This document shows positions 60,902-64,000 of a DNA stretch of 64,000 bases, piece after piece. Within the stretch, counting starts at the first letter, position 1, and every line of letters begins with the position of its first letter. Location of the stretch: assembly GCA_032209605.1 (NCBI GenBank), contig JASFXZ010000012.1, positions 4,650,001 through 4,714,000 of the forward strand. The letters are read 5' to 3'. The notes under the pieces are model-generated. The model saw only the letters and a program-made list of their open reading frames with translations, was not told the DNA's origin and made no database searches. The position numbers were made by a program, and so were the translations under genes. The DNA comes from Mactromeris polynyma (taxonomy: Eukaryota > Mollusca > Bivalvia > Venerida > Mactridae).

Positions 60902-62641
60902 TCAGTATTCCGATATACTATCATTGTCATGTGCTGGTGGGGTAAGTCTGCTGCGCGCGCCGGTCACATAATCTGCGCGCGCAGCTTGTGTAAATCCCTT
61001 CCGGCGCTTGCAGGATAAAAGTCGTTTAAAGGCCAATCGGAAATCCCTCGCAAATAATGCGTAAATGCAAGGATTTAAGGCGGAATTACAATAACCTAAC
61101 CAGAAGAAAATGGCAAAAACTAAATCACTTACACAGTCCTGACAAAAAGCGCCTAAAAGATAAATTGTGAAAAATGGACACCAACATAAAATGAAAGCTC
61201 CGACAATAATGGCTAATGTTTTAGCCGCTTTAGTCTCTCTCTTAAATTTCCTTGCATGTCCTTTAAGTGACACAGCCTTTCCTTCTTTTATCAGAAGCCT
61301 GAAATTTCTTGGAGATCTTTTCAGGATATGTCCGCCAGGAGACACGTCAGGACTTTCATGTCTTATACTTAGTGAGCTGTGCTTGGCCGAATTACCGTTT
61401 TTATCACCTAAATTCAACATTTCCATTTCCGGTATTTCGCCACTTTTCGATTTTCTGTACAGCTTCTCTTTCTTCAATCCGAACCGAATTCGTAATGGCT
61501 GAAGAATTTTACCCGGCCATCTGACACCGTTCTCGTCCGTAACTTTAACTTTTATATCGTCTGCTATGACTAACTGAGCACGGCTGTTAATATCACGGCT
61601 GTTACATAATCTTGGTGTTTTCTGACCGTCACTGACAACCGAAGTTGTCAGCTGTCCACCGCACCATTCTCCATTGTTACTGTTTGCATGGCGTGCAATG
61701 GCGGAGCCACCGCCGCGATGCACCCGTAAATGAATCTCGTCATCATTATAGCCATTGCTGTTATGTAGATCATTACTTGTTTTTGTAGTTAACACACCTT
61801 TCCTCAACGATGCTGCGGTACGTATGGCAGTGAGGTAAATTCGAAAATAGAAGAAAGCCATAACAAACATTGGCAGAAAAAATGAGCCCATTGCAGCGTA
61901 AATCCTGTATCCCTTGGTCGGGGTCAACTCACAGGTCAATGTGTCAGCTAGGCAATCGTTGGAGTGATTTAGCAATGAAGAGAAGTTGGACAGAATATCG
62001 TCATAATAATAGATGCCAGCAGTCAGATTAAGAATAAAATCCCTTCCGGTACCGTCAGGATTGTCTACCAGCTTATCTGGATTAGTGTTTGAGCGATTGG
62101 ATAATGAAAAAGCGTCTGCGACTTTCTGAGCTGACATATCGTAGTCGTCACCGTCATTCCAGCCGAGAAGCGGCGGAAGGCAGATGACAAAAGCTAAAAT
62201 CCACACGAAAGATACAAGAATTCTCCCTCGATACGGTGACATTATACTTGGATAACGAATCGGATGAGTAACCGCTATGTACCGATCAAAACTTATGGCG
62301 CACAAACTTAAAATTGAAGCCGTACATAGCCAAACATCTATTGCTAGCCATATGCTGCACCAAATGTCTCCCCAAAACCAGTTGTCAACAACTTCAATCG
62401 AAATTGAGAACGGTAATACAGCAAATCCAAGCATTAGGTCTGCACAAGCTAAAGACACAATAAATATGTTGGTCACGGTTCGCAACTTTCTGGTGGTGAT
62501 CACAGCAGCCACAACGAGACTGTTGCCTAGTAATACTGCCAGTTCAATCATACCTAAAGCCACAATTTTCACCACAGTTTCCGTGGTTGGAGCAATAGGC
62601 TCAGTATTTGTTGTATTAAAACACTCCGAATTCGTAGCCAT
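60902..62641 (-). CDS. Alpha1-type octopamine receptor (OAMB-like), intronless
   Basis: A single 579-codon frame encodes a complete class A aminergic GPCR. In known family members this receptor binds octopamine at the plasma membrane and couples through Gq to calcium release. Landmarks: GN at 39-40 (TM1), D68 in TM2, D102 in TM3 (the amine-binding position 3.32), DRY at 119-121, W147 in TM4, S253 and P257 in TM5, CWCPFF at 486-491 in TM6 and NPCIY at 523-527 in TM7, with C544 after helix 8. The stretches YPSIMS, CELTPTKGY, GSFFLPMFVMAFFYFRIY and LRVHRGGGS resemble Drosophila OAMB as I remember it, which separates it from dopamine, 5-HT and tyramine receptors. Loop 2 is long (about 161-244) with N-glycosylation sites at 182, 205, 219 and 225; loop 3 is about 200 residues. 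An in-frame TAG 15 bases upstream of the ATG fixes the start. The ligand is inferred, not shown. Confidence 0.9.
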   Translation of the reverse strand: MATNSECFNTTNTEPIAPTTETVVKIVALGMIELAVLLGNSLVVAAVITTRKLRTVTNIFIVSLACADLMLGFAVLPFSISIEVVDNWFWGDIWCSIWLAIDVWLCTASILSLCAISFDRYIAVTHPIRYPSIMSPYRGRILVSFVWILAFVICLPPLLGWNDGDDYDMSAQKVADAFSLSNRSNTNPDKLVDNPDGTGRDFILNLTAGIYYYDDILSNFSSLLNHSNDCLADTLTCELTPTKGYRIYAAMGSFFLPMFVMAFFYFRIYLTAIRTAASLRKGVLTTKTSNDLHNSNGYNDDEIHLRVHRGGGSAIARHANSNNGEWCGGQLTTSVVSDGQKTPRLCNSRDINSRAQLVIADDIKVKVTDENGVRWPGKILQPLRIRFGLKKEKLYRKSKSGEIPEMEMLNLGDKNGNSAKHSSLSIRHESPDVSPGGHILKRSPRNFRLLIKEGKAVSLKGHARKFKRETKAAKTLAIIVGAFILCWCPFFTIYLLGAFCQDCVSDLVFAIFFWLGYCNSALNPCIYALFARDFRLAFKRLLSCKRRKGFTQAARADYVTGARSRLTPPAHDNDSISEY

Positions 62642-64000
62642 GTCGTATACTTCCTACGACATAAACATACACTGCATTCAAACGTTCGGATTGTTTGAAA
62701 AATCCAAGGTTTCAGATAAATGCTTGTAAAATATTTGTTTATTTATATCCACAATTCTTCTAATATATCCCTTATCAAACGAACATTTTTTCACTTGTTT
62801 TCCTCAATATGACGACTCGTCTTTCTGCCCATAATCGTTGCAACAAAGTCACAAAACACACTTAAACCACTTAGAAAACCAATATCCTCCATTCATGTTT
62901 AACATAATAATAAAGAAAATTACATATCAACAACTTGTCTGCTGGTAAAAATTATCTTATTTCCCAACACCTTCCAGCTTGTGTTTAATATCACAATTGA
63001 TCATCTACGATATTCATCAAACGCTCATTTATCGGTATTTCCAGTTAATAGTTATCCAATGCGAAAGCAATTCTACACACGATTAAATCATTGAGAAACA
63101 CCAGTCTAACGCTTCTATGTATTTTGATAGTTCTAACAAACACAGAATGATCGGTGTTTGATAAATGATAACAAAAATCTCTTACATTAAAGATCGTCCA
63201 TTTCATAAGCATCCAATGTCAAAGATTAATCCAAGTAGGCGGGGGTTTAGCCACTTCTTAATTACTTTGTCCGAGAATGTCGACAACACCGGTATCTATT
63301 CAATAGTTATTAATATTCAAGTCCAAGTGTTGTCCTCTAAACCTTACCCTAAATTATGCCAATAACAATCGCTAATAACCATTGTCGTAAGTCACTGATT
63401 GGGATCGTAATATATCTACATTTCAGAAATTTATTATGCGCTATTTCACTGCATCATTATGCTGTAAAGACTTATTATCCTATATAAGACACCGGTTTAA
63501 ATAGTTCCATAAAATATCGTAAACATTCCGACAAGTAGTTGTAAAAGTTAATTTCACTCAATTTACTGCGCTGTTTTGTACCTCCGTTCAGATATTCCAG
63601 CGGTCAGTTGAAAATTACACTGTCACAAATAGTAATCACAAGTCACATATGATGAATAAAATCCACTACTTATTGTCAGATTCATGCAAACTTATTAATC
63701 TCTAGATGCATCTAATATGGATTAGTTGATATCAACACACACGGGGATTATTAAAAACCCGCGTTATCTGATCACTTGACGAAGCATTCCTTAAACACGC
63801 GATTCCTGTCTAACTGTTACAATCACAACCAATTGATCTTTGTTGAAAATCGTGGAAATCTTGACCAAACATGCATTATGCCGACTGTACTATTTTGATG
63901 ATGCCAGTTTTGAATTTCAGCGTACACAAATTCCACTCCAAGTATTAGTCATATAAATTAGTTATATCGTCGTGTACTGAGTATTCTCATTCCAGCACTG
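62642..64000. other. 5' flank of the receptor gene, nothing recognised
   Basis: This should hold 5' UTR and promoter for the minus-strand receptor. No reliable TATA, initiator or upstream exon could be assigned. Confidence 0.4.

Overview
The window is animal (eukaryotic) nuclear DNA, AT-rich and gene-poor. It looks like a lophotrochozoan, most likely a bivalve mollusc. That placement is an inference from three things: an alpha1-type octopamine receptor of the OAMB class (a protostome gene), a multi-EGF membrane protein with small GT-AG exons, and a repeat landscape of tRNA-derived SINEs whose tails resemble those of mollusc SINEs, LINE 3' fragments, TA-flanked MITEs and large satellite arrays. 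I cannot name a species and could run no database search.

Layout. 1-3.7 kb: a LINE fragment and otherwise unassigned DNA. 3.7-11.6 kb (+): the 3' part of a gene for a single-pass membrane protein with calcium-binding-type EGF domains. Four exons join in phase; the intron before the last exon carries a 3.8 kb array of 51-bp units with an 881-bp higher-order repeat. 11.8-16.5 kb: MITEs and a LINE 3' fragment. 16.5-26.5 kb (-): the last exon of another small type I membrane protein and a possible upstream exon, separated by an 8.5 kb array of about 284 copies of a 30-bp unit. 27.0-31.2 kb: a 4.2 kb array of 21-bp units. 32.2-37.5 kb (-): a complete four-exon gene for a small secreted protein of about 168 residues, with a 1 kb array of 22-bp units in its last intron. 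37.5-60.9 kb: no convincing gene. This stretch holds mobile-element debris: a decayed LINE split by a SINE with an 11-bp target-site duplication, three tRNA-like SINE families, a TA-flanked MITE family spread over the whole window, a MITE with perfect 36-bp inverted repeats, and an inverted-repeat-bounded cluster of hairpin-forming 60-bp units. 60.9-62.6 kb (-): a complete intronless octopamine-receptor-like GPCR.

The genes do not form an operon or an obvious pathway. What links the window is structural. The six tandem arrays together cover close to 19 kb, and arrays lie in introns of two well supported genes and possibly a third. The giant open reading frames inside the arrays are a by-product of period lengths divisible by three and should not be read as proteins. 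No bacterial, viral or defence-type system was found.
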